Source: Cellulomonas avistercoris
GTDB lineage: Bacteria; Actinomycetota; Actinomycetes; Actinomycetales; Cellulomonadaceae
Direction of reading: 5' to 3'
Length of the DNA stretch: 34,822 bases
NCBI RefSeq assembly: GCF_014836445.1
Contig: NZ_JACSQV010000005.1
Location: 132,806-167,627 of the forward strand
In this document: positions 8,454 to 20,720 of the stretch, piece by piece
Layout: every line of letters begins with the position of its first letter
Position numbering within the stretch: the first letter of the stretch is position 1
Notes under the pieces: model-generated
What the model was told of the DNA's origin: nothing
Databases searched by the model: none
The model's input: the letters and a program-made list of their open reading frames with translations, nothing else
Program-made: the position numbers and the translations under genes

Positions 8454-9347
8454 GTGCGCACGTCGTGGGGTTCGGCGACGGACCGGGGACGCGTCCGCGA
8501 GGTGAACGAGGACGCGCTCCTCGCCTACCCTCCGGTGTTCCTCGTCGCCGACGGCATGGGCGGGCACGACGCCGGTGACCTCGCGAGCCGCATCGCCGTC
8601 GAGGAGTTCGCGCAGCTCGCGGGGCAGTCCTCGGCGTCGTCGGACGACGTGCACGCGTGCTTCACGCGCACCTCGACGCGGATCCGGGCCGAGTTCACGC
8701 GCGGTCGGCAGGGCGGCACCACCGTCGCGGGCGCGGCCGTCACCGAGCACGACGGCGGCTGGTACTGGCTCGTGTTCAACGTGGGCGACTCGCGCGTGTA
8801 CCGCTGGTCCGAGGGGGAGCTCTCGCAGGTCAGCGTCGACCACTCGGTCGTCCAGGAGCTGCTGGACGCGGGGGACCTCTCACCCGACGCGGCGCGCCGG
8901 CACCCCGAGCGGCACGTGCTGACGCGCGCGCTCGGCACCGGCGAGCTGCCCGAGCCCGACTACTGGCTGCTGCCGGCCGGCGTCGACGACCGGCTGCTGA
9001 TCTGCACCGACGGCCTGACGCGCGAGCTCGCCGACCACGAGATCGCCGAGGTCCTCGGCGCGTTCGACGACCCGCAGGAGGCCGCCGCGCGCCTCGTGCA
9101 GGACGCGCTCGAGCGCGGCGGGCGCGACAACGTGAGCGCGGTCGTCGTCGACGTCGCGACGACCAGCACGCCCGAGCAGACGCACACGACCCTGCCGCGC
9201 TCCGCGCCCGACCTCGGCCCGCACCTGTGGGACGAGATGCTCAACGGCGCGACCGTCCCGCGGTCCGCGGCCCCCACGCCGGACGACCTGCCCACGCCCG
9301 TCCTGCCGGCCTCCTCGCCGGCCGACGCCCAGGAGGACCCCGCATGA
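8454..9347 (+). CDS. PP2C-family Ser/Thr protein phosphatase
   Basis: A 297-residue metal-dependent phosphatase (PPM/PP2C), probably cytosolic since no membrane segment is visible. Family motifs appear in order: SATDRGRVREVNEDA near 7-21, VADGMGGHDAGD near 31-42, NVGDSRVYRW near 109-118, CTDGLT near 184-189 and GGRDNVSAVVV near 222-232. The metal-binding aspartates should be Asp20, Asp33, Asp186 and Asp225, all present. A Pro/Thr-rich tail (about 235-297) is probably disordered and may be phosphorylated. The expected role is to reverse the Ser/Thr kinase encoded two genes downstream. GTG start; the stop overlaps the FHA gene start in ATGA. In known bifidobacterial clusters of this kind a PP2C gene occupies a comparable place. 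Confidence 0.93.
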   Translation: MRTSWGSATDRGRVREVNEDALLAYPPVFLVADGMGGHDAGDLASRIAVEEFAQLAGQSSASSDDVHACFTRTSTRIRAEFTRGRQGGTTVAGAAVTEHDGGWYWLVFNVGDSRVYRWSEGELSQVSVDHSVVQELLDAGDLSPDAARRHPERHVLTRALGTGELPEPDYWLLPAGVDDRLLICTDGLTRELADHEIAEVLGAFDDPQEAAARLVQDALERGGRDNVSAVVVDVATTSTPEQTHTTLPRSAPDLGPHLWDEMLNGATVPRSAAPTPDDLPTPVLPASSPADAQEDPA

Positions 9348-10875
9348 CGGACCGCGCCCACCACGAGTACCAGGACGGCCCGTGGACCGCCGTCGCCGGT
9401 GACGGGTTCCTCGCCCTCGTCGAGCCCGATGCGCCGTGGCGGCTCGTCGACGGCCTCTGGCAGGTCGCGCGCGGGGACGGCGACGTCCTCGGGGCCCTCG
9501 GTGTGGTCGCCGCCGACGGGTTCGCCGCGCTGCCGCAGTTCGCCCTCGTCCGGACCGACGCGGACGGATCGGTCCACGCGGTGCTGCGCGGGCCGGTGCG
9601 GCTGCGGCTGCACGGCACGGACGGTGCGCAGGAGGTGGACGCGCGGGACGGGGTGGTCTGGACCGAGCACCGCGCGCTCGGCGTGCAGGGCGTCGAGGTG
9701 CTCGTGGACGGTGCCGCGGACGCGACGTGGTGGCCGCTGGTCGGCGGCGTCGTGCGCGCCGGCGGCCTGCGCACGGGCGTGACCGAGGACGCGGTCGTCG
9801 CCCCCGACACCGCGACCCACGAGCAGCCGATCGTCCCCGCACCGGAGCCGGAGCGCGCGTACGGCGAGACCCCTCAGCCGCAGGCGACGGCGCCCGAGCC
9901 CGCGGAGGACCCCGCCGTGGGCACCGACCTCGCCGCGTCCGCGTGGGCCGACGGCCCGGTCGCACCCGCGGTGACGCCGGTCGACGAGCCCGCGCCGGTC
10001 GAGGAGCTGACGCCTCTCGAGGAGCTGACGCCGCTCGAGGAGCTGACGCCTCTCGAGGAGCTGACGCCGCTCGAGGAGCTGACGCCTCTCGGGGAGCCGA
10101 CGCCGTTCGACGAGCCGACGGCCCTGGAGCCGACGACGTCGCCGGGCGGGCTGACCCCGCTCGACGGGGCGACGTCGCCGGGGGAGACCGCACCCCTGGA
10201 GGTGCCCCGGGAGGAGGTCGCGCCCGTCGCGGACCCCACGCCCGTGGCCCCCACCACGGCCCTGGACGAGCCGTCGACCGCGCTCGACGCGGACGACGCG
10301 CCCGACATCCCGTGGTGGCCCCTCGCCGCGCCCGCGACCGGCGCCGGCACCCCTGCCGCCGCGCCCGCGGCGACCGCCCTCGTGACGGCGGAGCCCGTGC
10401 AGGAGGAGCAGGAGTCCGACGACCACGACGGCATGACGATCCTGTCGAGCGACCTCGCGCGCCTGCGTGACCGCCTGCCCGCGTGGTCGCAGGACGCCGT
10501 CCCCGGTCCCTTCCCGACGCCCGAGGTCGCGCCCCTGCCGGCTCGCATGGTGCTGTCCACGGGGCTCGTGGTCGCGCTGGACCGCGCGGTGCTCCTCGGT
10601 CGCGCCCCGCAGGTCGCGCGGGTCACCAACCGTGAGCTGCCGCGGCTCGTCACCGTCCCGAGCCCCAACCAGGACATCTCCCGCACGCACGCCGAGGTGC
10701 GGCTCGAGGGCGAGCACGTCGTCGTGACGGACCTCGACTCGACCAACGGCGTGCACGTGTCGCGGCCCGGCGAGGGCGTGCGCCGCCTGCACCCGGGCGA
10801 GCCGAGCGTCGTGGGGACCGACGAGGTCGTCGACCTCGGTGACGGCGTGACCTTCACCGTGGAGCGCAGCGCGTC

Positions 10876-10879
<4 letters not shown>
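9344..10879 (+). CDS. FHA-domain protein with tandem-repeat linker
   Basis: A 511-residue cytosolic protein. Residues 1-150 form a folded region I do not recognise. Residues about 165-400 are a Pro/Glu/Thr-rich linker containing a hexapeptide repeat (EELTPL). The C-terminal domain, about 404-505, is FHA: it has the strand LLGR, the phosphothreonine-binding ISRTH near 444-448 and DSTNGVHV near 464-471. FHA domains bind phosphothreonine, so this is a likely adaptor for the adjacent kinase. The linker's repeated Thr-Pro sites are candidate phosphorylation sites. A strong AGGAGG precedes the ATG, which overlaps the phosphatase stop; the stop overlaps the kinase start as GTGA. Confidence 0.88.
10001..10126 (+). 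repeat. 18-bp tandem repeat with 36-bp super-period
   Basis: Five near-identical 18-base units (GAGGAGCTGACGCCTCTC) run from 10001 to 10090, followed by two decayed units to 10126. Units alternate strictly between CCTCTC and CCGCTC at their 3' ends, so the recent duplication unit was 36 bases. The repeat keeps the frame and encodes EELTPL hexapeptides in the FHA protein linker. Confidence 0.92.
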
Positions 10880-12371
<1,492 letters not shown>

Positions 12372-12375
<4 letters not shown>

Positions 12376-15300
12376 CGTGGTGGGACCCGCGCACGTGGCG
12401 CCGGCGCCCGGTGACCACGACAGCGGCCATCGTCACCGTCCCGCTGGTCGTGCTGTCGCTCGCGCTCGTCGACCGCGGCTTCCCGCTCGCGCGCGTCGAC
12501 CTCAACGACGGCGGCGTGTGGCTCACCGCGACCGGCCAGATGAGCCTGGGGCGCTACAACGTCCCGGTCGAGGAGCTCGACGGCGGCATCGTCACCGCCA
12601 GCAGCACGTTCGACGTCCAGCAGGACCAGGGCTGGGTGCTGCTCGTCGAGGACAACGCGGTGTCCGTGGTGGACCCGGCGTCGGTCGCGACGACCACGCA
12701 GATCGCCACGCCGGGCACCGACGTCTCGATGGCGGCGGGGCGCGTCGCGTTCGTCGACGGCGCGGGTGGCACGTGGGTGCGACAGGTGGCGGAGCTCGAC
12801 GTGCTGGACCTGACCGACGGCGCCCCGGATCTGCAGCTCGGCGAGGGCGGCGCCGCGGTCGTGGCGCGCAGCGGCGCGGTGCTGGCGGTCGCGCCCGAGG
12901 ACGGTGCGGTCACGCGGGTGCCGGCGACGCAGCCGGTGGCGCCCGAGGCCCTCGGCTCCCTCGGCGCGGTCGAGGTCGACGACGCGACGACCGTCGGCGA
13001 CGAGCTGGTCGTGCTGTCGGGCAGCACGGTGCGCACGCTGACCGGCGAGGTGACGGTCGACGACACCGACCTCGTCCTCCAGCAGCCCGGTCCTGCGGCG
13101 TCGAGCGTGCTGCTGTCGGGCAGCGGGGCGCTGTGGGAGGTCCCGCTCGACGGCGGTACGCCGCGCCGGCACGACACGACCGGGTCGGGGGTGCCGGCTG
13201 CGCCCGTGCGCGTGGGCGCCTGCGCCTACGCGGCGTGGGCGTCGGCCGTGGGCGCGTCGCTGCGGCTGTGCGACGGCGAGGACCCGGTGGTCGAGGACCT
13301 CGAGGGCATGACCGCGGCCGACCGCCTGGCGTTCCGCGTGAACCGCGGGTTCGTCGTCCTCAACGAGACGGTCGGCGGGCGCGTCTGGCTGCCGCAGGAG
13401 GACACGGCCGTGCGCGTCCCCAACTGGGACGACATCGTCCCGGAGGAGGACCCGGAGGACTCGGAGGAGGACTCCGACACCGGTGAGGTCATGCAGGAGC
13501 CGGTGACCGAGTGCAGCGAGCAGAGCGCGCCGCCCGTCGCCGTCGACGACGACTTCGGGGTGCGGGCCGGGCGCACGCGCGTGCTGCCCGTGATCGACAA
13601 CGACTCGTCCTCCGACTGCGGGATCCTCGTGATCTCGCAGCTCGACGCGCTCCCGGCCGACTTCGGCACGGTCGAGCAGGTCCGGGGTGGACGCGCGCTC
13701 CAGGTGCACGTGCAGGAGGGCGCCTCGGGCACGGCGGCCCTGACGTACACGGTGACCGACGGACGCGGCGTCAACGCGCCGTCGACGGCGACCGTGCGGC
13801 TCACGGTGAGCGACGGCGACAACGCGCCGACGCAGGTGCGCACGTCGTCGTTGACGATCGAGACCGGCGGTCAGCTGGTGCACGGCGTCCTGGGGGACTT
13901 CGAGGACGCCGACGGCGACGACCTGCTGCTGGTCGGCGCCAGCGCCGACCCGACGGTCGGCACCGCGCGGTTCCGGCAGGACGGGGTCCTGACGTTCACC
14001 GCCGACGGCGGCGGCCTGGGTCGCACGACCGTGCAGGTGCAGGTCTCCGACGGCACGAACGTGGTCGACGGCGAGGTCGCGGTCGACGTGCGCGCCGCCG
14101 GCTCCGTGCCCCCGCAGATCGACCCCGTGCACGCGGTGACGTACGTGGGGCAGGAGGTCGTCCTGCGTCCGCTCGACGCGGTCCGCTCGGCGTCCTCCGA
14201 GCCGCCGCGCCTCGCTGCGGTGTCCGACACCGCGGGCGCCACGATCGTGCCGGACCTGCAGGCGGGCACGTTCACGTTCAAGGCGCCCCGTGCCGGGCCG
14301 TACTACGTGACGTTCGTCGTGACGGCCGCGCCGCAGCAGGCCACGGGGATCGCGCGGATCGACGTGCGCGAGTGGCCGGAGCAGGCGCAGCCGCCCGTCG
14401 CGGTGCGCGACCTGGCGCTGCTGCCGGCCGGTGGCGAGGTCACCGTCGACCCGCTGGCCAACGACGAGGACCCGGCCAACAACGTCCTCGTGCTGCAGAC
14501 CGTGACGGCCCCCGAGGGGTCCGGGATCCAGGTCGCGGTCATCGAGCACCGCTACGTGCAGATCCGCGCCGAGCGCACCCCCGACGGGCCGATCGCGCTC
14601 ACGTACGAGGTGTCCAACGGGTCGGCGTCGGCGGTCGGCGAGATCGTGGTGCAGCCGGTGCCGCCCTCGGCGTCCTCGCAGCCACCCGTGGTGCCGAACG
14701 TCGAGGCGACCGTGCGTGCGGGTGGCGTCGTGACCATCCCCGTCCTCGCCGGCGCGTCCGACCCGGACGGCGACGAGCTGACCGTGCTCCGGGACCTGCC
14801 CGAGCCGCTCGCCGAGGGCGACGGGCTGCTGTTCGTGTCGGGGGACGTGCTGCGCTACCAGGCGCCGGACCGCGCCCTGACGGCGCGCGCGATCTTCGAG
14901 GTGCAGGACACCGCCGGCAACGTCACGGCGGCGACCGTGACCGTCCGCGTGCACGAGTCCGACCCGGCGACGAAGTCGCCCCCGCGGCCGCAGGACGTCG
15001 AGGCGCGCGTGTTCGAGGGTGACACCGTGCGCATCCCCGTCCCGCTCGTGGGCGTCGACGACGACGGCGACGGCGTGACGCTGCTGGGGCCGGCGTCGGC
15101 GCCCGCGCTGGGGCGCATCACCGAGGTCGGCCCGGACTGGCTCGAGTACGAGGCGCTCCCGGGGTCGCGCGGGACCGACAGGTTCACGTACGCCGTCGAG
15201 GACTGGGTGGGTCAGCGGGCGGTCGCGTCCGTGCGCGTCGGCATCGCCCCGCGCCCGTCGGGCGCCTCCGGCGTGGTGGCCGTCGACGACGCGGTGACGC

Positions 15301-18300
15301 TGCGTCCCGGTCAGCGCGTCGAGGTCCGCGTCCTGGCGAACGACATCGACTCGACCGGCCGCGAGCTGACGCTCGACTCGATCGAGGTGCCCGAGGGCGT
15401 CGAGGCGCAGATCCAGGGCCGGCGCATCGTGGTCACCGCGCCGTCCTCACCGCAGGTCGTGCAGATCCCGTACGTCGTGACGAACGACGCGGGAGGACGC
15501 GACTACGGCGCGCTCACCGTGACCGTGACCGACGACGCGCCGGTGCAGCCACCCGTGGCGCGCGACGTGCTGGTCCCGGCGATCGACACCCTCGGCAAGA
15601 CCGAGGTCTCGGTGGACGTGCTCGCCGTCGCCCAGAACCCGTCCGGCCCGTTGTCGGACCTCGACGTCTCGGTGCCGGCGTCCCACGCCGACGTCGCGCG
15701 CGTGACGACCGAGGGCGACGTCGTCGTGACCCTGGTCGACCACTCCCAGACCGTGCCGTACCGGTTGGCCAACCGGACCGCCGAGGGCGCGGACGCGTAC
15801 GCCTTCATCACCGTGCCCGCGCTCGGGTTCTTCCCGCCGCAGCTGCGGCCCCGCGCGCCCGAGCTGCGCGTCGCCAGCGGCGACCAGCTCGTGATCCCGC
15901 TCGCGGAGCACGTGCAGGTCGCGCCGGGGCGCGAGCCGACCATCGCCGACCCCACGCAGGTGACGGCCGCGCGCTCCAGCGGTGCCGAGCTGGTCCAGGA
16001 CGCCGGGACGCTCGTCTTCACGTCGGCCGAGGGCTACGCGGGGCCGGCCTCGATCACCGTTCCCGTGACGGACGCGACGGGCCCGTCCGACACGACAGCG
16101 CGGACCGCGCTGCTCACGCTGCAGATCACGGTGTTCGCGGTGGACGACCACCCGCCGACGTTCGAGGTGCAGACGGTCGAGGTCGAGCCCGGTGAGGCGG
16201 CGAAGCGCGTCGACCTCCTGGCGCTGACCCGTGGCCCGGAGCAGGCAGACGGGGCCGCCACGCCCGGCGACAGGTACGGGTTCCGGATCGTCTCCGGCAC
16301 GCCCGCCGGCTTCACGGTGGTCCTCGACGGCGGCACCGCGCTGCGCGTCTCGGCCGACGCGGCGACCCCCAAGGGCACGACCGGCAGGGTCGAGATGCAG
16401 CTCACCTACGGCCGCAGCGGCGTCATGGACGTCGCCGTCGACCTGCGCGTCGTCGCGAGCAACCGTCGGACGGCGACGGTCCAGAACTTCACGGTCGACG
16501 ACGGTGCGCAGGGCCGCGAGACGACGGTGGACGTGCTCGCGGGGTCCTCGAACCCGTTCCCCGACCTGGGTCCGCTGACGGTCGTCGGGGCGGTCGTCGA
16601 GACGGCCGGCGCCGGGTCGGCGTCGGCCACGTCCACGAGCGTCTCGGTGCGTCCGAGCACCGACTTCATCGGCCAGATGGTCGTCCGGTACCGGGTGCGC
16701 GACGTGACGGGTGACCCGGGCCGCGAGGTCGAGGGCCGCGTGACCGTCCGCGTCAGCGGTGTCCCGCTCGCGCCCGTCGCCCCGCGGATCGGGGAGGTGC
16801 GCGACCGCACGGTCGTCCTGTCGTGGACGGCGCCGGACAACCGTGGTGAGCCGATCACCGAGTACAGCGTCACCGCGTCGCCCGGCGGCGCCGCGCGCTC
16901 GTGCGCGAGCACGACGTGCACGATCGACGGGCTGACCAACGACGTCGACTACACGTTCACCGTCACCGCCCGCAACCGCGTCGGCTGGTCGGAGGCCTCC
17001 CCGCCGTCGGCGCAGGCACGTCCCGACGCCGTCCCGGACGTCCCCGGCGCGCCGCGCCTGGTGTACGGCAACCAGGCGGTGACGGCGTCGTGGGAGGCGC
17101 CGGCGTCCCAGGGGTCGCCGGTGACGAGCTACTCGCTGGAGATCAGCCCGGCACCCGAGTCGGGCGCCGCCACCCGCACGACCACCGCGACCAGCTACAC
17201 GTTCGACCGGCTGCGCAACGGCGTCGCGTACTCCGTGCGGGTGCGGGCGCACAACAAGGCGCCCGAGCCGAGCGGGTGGAGCCTGTGGTCCGCCACGGAG
17301 ATCCCGGCCGGCCCGCCGGGTGCGCCCGCAGGCCTGACCGCGACGCGCCACGACACCCCCGTCGGTGGGCAGATCAACGTCGCCTGGGGCGACGCGGTGG
17401 CCAACGGGGACTCGCTCAAGGGCTTCCAGCTCACGATCCGTGGACCGGGCGGCAGGACGGTCGACATCGCCAGCGCCGACGCACGCTCGTACGCGTTCAC
17501 CGACGCGGTGAACGGGCAGAGCTACACGTTCGAGCTCAGAGCCGTCAACAAGGTGGGACCGGGCGAGGCGGCCTCGGCGAGCGCCTCGGCCTTCGGGGTG
17601 CCCGTCGCGGTGAGCGGGGTCTCCGTCACCGGGCGGTCCGGAGGCGGCTTCGGCGACGGGTCGGCGCTCATCTCCTGGCAGCGGCCCGACGACCGCGGCT
17701 CGCCGGTCGTGCGCCACGTGGTGAAGGTCAACGGCGCCGACCGCGACGCGGGCGCGGGCACGTCGCTCGAGGTCGGCGGGCTGCCGGGAGGCGTACCCGT
17801 GAGCGTCCAGGTGATGGCGTGCAACGCTGCCGGCTGCGGCGAGTGGAGTGCGGCCGCGACATCGCAGCCGAACCCCGTCACGGCACCGTCGGGCGTCGGC
17901 TCGGTCGTCGTCGCGGACCCCCAGTGGACCGACTCGCGCCAGATCAGCTCGATCTCCGCATCGTGGGCGGGCGTCGAGTGGGGCGGCGCGACAGGCGGCT
18001 ACACGGTCGAGTTCTGGGTCGACGGTCGGCAGACGGACGTGCAGCGCAACGTCACGGGGACGTCCGCGTCCTCGTCGTCCGGCATGCCGAGCTACAGCTT
18101 CCTCAAGCGGTCCGCCTCGTTCCGGGTCGTCGTCACGCCGTCGAACGCCGCCGGGCAGGGCGGTGCGGGGTCGGCGGAGCGGACCATCACCCGGGCGAGC
18201 GAGCCGGGTGACGTGGCGGGCGGGTTCGCGCTGTCCGTCGCCCCCGACGGCGCGTCCGTGTCCGCCGACTGGGCGCCTCCCGGCGACACCGGGGGAGCGA

Positions 18301-18539
18301 CGATCGTCGGCTACGACATCCAGGTCCGCACCGCGACGGGGGGCTGGCAGGACCTGCCGCGCGCCTCCACCGACCGGCTCGACAACACGCCGCTGCCGTC
18401 GCCCGCGGCTGCGGGCACCACCGTCCGCATCCGCGTGCGGGCCGTCAACCAGTTCGGTGAGTCGGGGTGGGCCGAGTCGGCCTCCGCCACCGTCCCGGCC
18501 GCGCCGCCACCGACCACCGACCCCGGTGGCGACGGATGA
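12372..18539 (+). CDS. Giant Ig-like/Fn3 repeat surface protein
   Basis: A 2055-residue protein anchored by one N-terminal hydrophobic segment (about 17-35) after a short Arg/Trp-rich cytosolic start, giving type II topology with nearly everything outside. A beta-propeller-like region spans about 40-345, then an acidic linker (about 356-378). I count roughly eleven Ig-like/cadherin-like modules of about 90-110 residues (about 386-1465), several starting PPVAVDD or PPVV, some with Asp-rich loops (DADGDD, DPDGDE, DDDGDG) that look like calcium sites. Six Fn3 domains follow (about 1467-2040), with typical ISWQRPDDRG and YTFTVTARNRVG strands. There is no sortase motif and no C-terminal membrane segment. 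It probably extends through or beyond the peptidoglycan as an adhesin or wall-spanning sensor partner. The GTG overlapping the kinase stop is chosen as start; the frame is open 23 codons further upstream. Confidence 0.9.
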
Positions 18540-18588
18540 CGCCCCGCCCGCCCCGCACGTCCACCCCCACCGACTGGAGCCCTCGCAC

Positions 18589-19545
18589 ATGACCCCGGAG
18601 CAGACCACCTGGTTCGCCGAGACGTTCGACGCCCTGGTGGCCAACGTCGGGCAGGCGCTCCTCGGCAAGGAGGAGACCGTCCGGCTCGTGCTGATCGCGA
18701 TGCTCGCCGACGGGCACGTGCTCCTCGAGGACGCCCCCGGCACCGGCAAGACGTCGCTCGCCAAGGCGATCTCGGCGACCGTGCAGGGCTCCCACCACCG
18801 CATCCAGTTCACGCCCGACCTGCTGCCGTCGGACGTGACGGGCGTGACGATCTACGACCAGTCGTCGCAGCGGTTCGAGTTCCACCCCGGCCCGATCTTC
18901 GCGTCCGTGGTCCTGGCCGACGAGATCAACCGTGCCTCGCCCAAGACGCAGGCGGCGCTGCTCGAGGTCATGGAGGAGGCGAACGTCACGGTCGACGGCG
19001 TCACGCACCCCGTCGGGCGGCCGTTCATGGTCATCGCGACGCAGAACCCGATCGAGCAGGCCGGCACCTACCGGCTGCCCGAGGCGCAGCTGGACCGGTT
19101 CCTGCTCAAGACGTCGCTCGGGTACCCGGACCGCGCGTCGTCCGTCGAGATCCTCGCGGGCCTCAAGGACCGCACGGCCGCCCTGCGCCCGCGCATCACG
19201 ACGCAGGCCGTGGGCACCATGGCCGACCTCGCGCTCACGGTGCACGTCGACGAGGCCGTGCTCGACTACGTCGCCCGGCTGCTCGAGGCCACGCGCGACG
19301 ACGCCCAGACGTCCCTCGGGGCCAGCATCCGTGGCGGTCTGGCGCTCGTGCGCTGCGCCAAGGTGGCCGCCGCGGCCGACGGGCGCGACTACGTCCTGCC
19401 CGACGACATCAAGGTCCTCGGACAGGCCGTCCTCGCGCACCGGCTGGTGCTCGACTCGGAGGCCGAGTTCGCCGGCGTCACGGCGACCGAGGTCGTCGCC
19501 CGCGTCCTGGACCAGGTCGCGCCGCCGGCCCTGCGGCAGGGCTGA
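18589..19545 (+). CDS. MoxR-family AAA+ ATPase
   Basis: A 318-residue cytosolic AAA+ ATPase of the MoxR group. Walker A is EDAPGTGKTSLAK (Lys54), Walker B VVLADEINRA near 107-116, sensor 1 ATQNP at 150-154, and the helical lid follows in the C-terminal third. MoxR proteins act as chaperones that assemble or activate partner complexes and usually pair with DUF58 and VWA proteins; here DUF58 is the next gene, three bases away. A GGAG at 18576-18579 precedes the ATG. The 49-base gap before this gene is the longest inside the operon and shows no promoter-like hexamer. Its probable client is the giant surface protein or the transglutaminase-like protein. Confidence 0.94.
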   Translation: MTPEQTTWFAETFDALVANVGQALLGKEETVRLVLIAMLADGHVLLEDAPGTGKTSLAKAISATVQGSHHRIQFTPDLLPSDVTGVTIYDQSSQRFEFHPGPIFASVVLADEINRASPKTQAALLEVMEEANVTVDGVTHPVGRPFMVIATQNPIEQAGTYRLPEAQLDRFLLKTSLGYPDRASSVEILAGLKDRTAALRPRITTQAVGTMADLALTVHVDEAVLDYVARLLEATRDDAQTSLGASIRGGLALVRCAKVAAAADGRDYVLPDDIKVLGQAVLAHRLVLDSEAEFAGVTATEVVARVLDQVAPPALRQG

Positions 19546-19548
19546 GGC

Positions 19549-20697
19549 ATGGGTCTGCGCGTCGCGCCCCTCGGGTGGGGGGTCGCCGTCGTGGCGCTCC
19601 TGGCCCTCGGGGCGGGACGCCTGCTCGGGTGGGGCGAGCTCGCCGCGCTCGGCGTGGCGCTGCTCGGCGTGCTCGTCGCCTCCCTGGCGATGACCGCGGG
19701 CCGCACCCGCTACCGCGTCGTCCTCGACCTCGCGGACCACCGCGTGCGCATCGGCCAGCGTGCCGTGGGCCGCGTCGACGTCCGCAACGCCGCGTCACGG
19801 CGCTCGCTGCCGTCGCAGGTCGACCTGCCGGTGGGGGACCGCGTCGTCGAGCTGTCCGTGCCGAGCCTCGCGCCGGGTGCGACGCACGACGACCTGTTCG
19901 CCGTGCCGACGGAGCGGCGCGCGGTCATCGTCGTGGGTCCCGTGGTGTCCCGCCGCGGCGACCCGCTGGGACTCCTGCAGCGCCGGCTGCGCTGGACGGA
20001 GCCGGCCGAGCTCTTCGTCCACCCCGAGGTCGTCGCGCTCGGCGGCGCGAACGCCGGGCTGCTGCGCGACCTCGAGGGCCAGGCGACGCGCGACCTGTCC
20101 GACTCGGACCTCAACTTCCACGCGCTGCGCGACTACGTCGCCGGCGACGACCGGCGCTACATCCACTGGCGGACGACCGCGCGCCGGGGCAAGCTCATGG
20201 TCAAGCAGTTCGAGGACACGCGGCGCACGCTCACGTCGATCGCGCTCGCGACGTCCGTCGGCGACTACACGCACCCCGACGAGCTCGAGCTGGCGGTCTC
20301 GGTGGCCGCGTCGATCGCGGTCCAGGCGATCCGCGACGAGCGCGACGTCGAGCTGCTGGCCGGCGCCGGTCGGCTGCGCACCGCGACGCCCCCGCTGCTG
20401 CTCGACGACTGCTCGCGGCTGTCGTGGTCGCCCGCGGGTGCCGGCGTCGTGCTGCTCGGCCGCCGCGTCGTGCGCGAGACGCCCGACGCGTCCGTCGCCT
20501 TCCTCGTCACCGGTGGAGCGCCGTCGGACGCCGACCTGCGGCTCGGCGCGCGCGCGCTGCCCGCGGGCACGCGCGCGGTGGTCCTGCGCTGCGCGCTGGG
20601 TCAGGACGTCGCCGTCCGGACGCAGGGGTCGCTGACGCTCGGGACCGTGGGGCGCCTCGAGGACCTGCCGCGTGCGCTGCGACGGGTCGTCGGATGA
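19549..20697 (+). CDS. DUF58-domain membrane protein
   Basis: A 382-residue protein. Two hydrophobic segments near residues 7-26 and 28-50 anchor it. The DUF58 core is recognised from DLNFHALRDYVAGDD, followed by RRYIHWRTTARRGKLMVKQFE, near residues 187-223, the hallmark of this family. The rest has a VWA-like fold in relatives. Its biochemical role is unknown; it nearly always sits beside MoxR and a transglutaminase-like gene, suggesting a membrane complex. The ATG is three bases after moxR. Its stop overlaps the ATG of an 8-codon micro-ORF (ATGA), which in turn overlaps the transglutaminase-like gene. Confidence 0.92.
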   Translation: MGLRVAPLGWGVAVVALLALGAGRLLGWGELAALGVALLGVLVASLAMTAGRTRYRVVLDLADHRVRIGQRAVGRVDVRNAASRRSLPSQVDLPVGDRVVELSVPSLAPGATHDDLFAVPTERRAVIVVGPVVSRRGDPLGLLQRRLRWTEPAELFVHPEVVALGGANAGLLRDLEGQATRDLSDSDLNFHALRDYVAGDDRRYIHWRTTARRGKLMVKQFEDTRRTLTSIALATSVGDYTHPDELELAVSVAASIAVQAIRDERDVELLAGAGRLRTATPPLLLDDCSRLSWSPAGAGVVLLGRRVVRETPDASVAFLVTGGAPSDADLRLGARALPAGTRAVVLRCALGQDVAVRTQGSLTLGTVGRLEDLPRALRRVVG

Positions 20698-20720
20698 GCG
20701 CGTCAGGAGCGGTCTCGTGA
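20694..20720 (+). CDS. Coupling micro-ORF (MSASGAVS)
   Basis: An eight-codon reading frame whose ATG overlaps the DUF58 stop (ATGA at 20694-20697) and whose TGA overlaps the GTG start of the transglutaminase-like gene (GTGA at 20717-20720). It spans the whole gap between the two genes. The ribosome-binding site for the next gene (AGGAG, 20705-20709) lies inside it. It may simply pass ribosomes on, and the peptide itself need have no function. It could also be chance in GC-rich sequence. Confidence 0.45.
   Translation: MSASGAVS

Noticed and set aside
13511..15022. 500-codon frame within the giant surface gene
   Set aside because: Arg/Gly/Ala-rich +1 shadow of the Ig-like region, with no recognisable domain.
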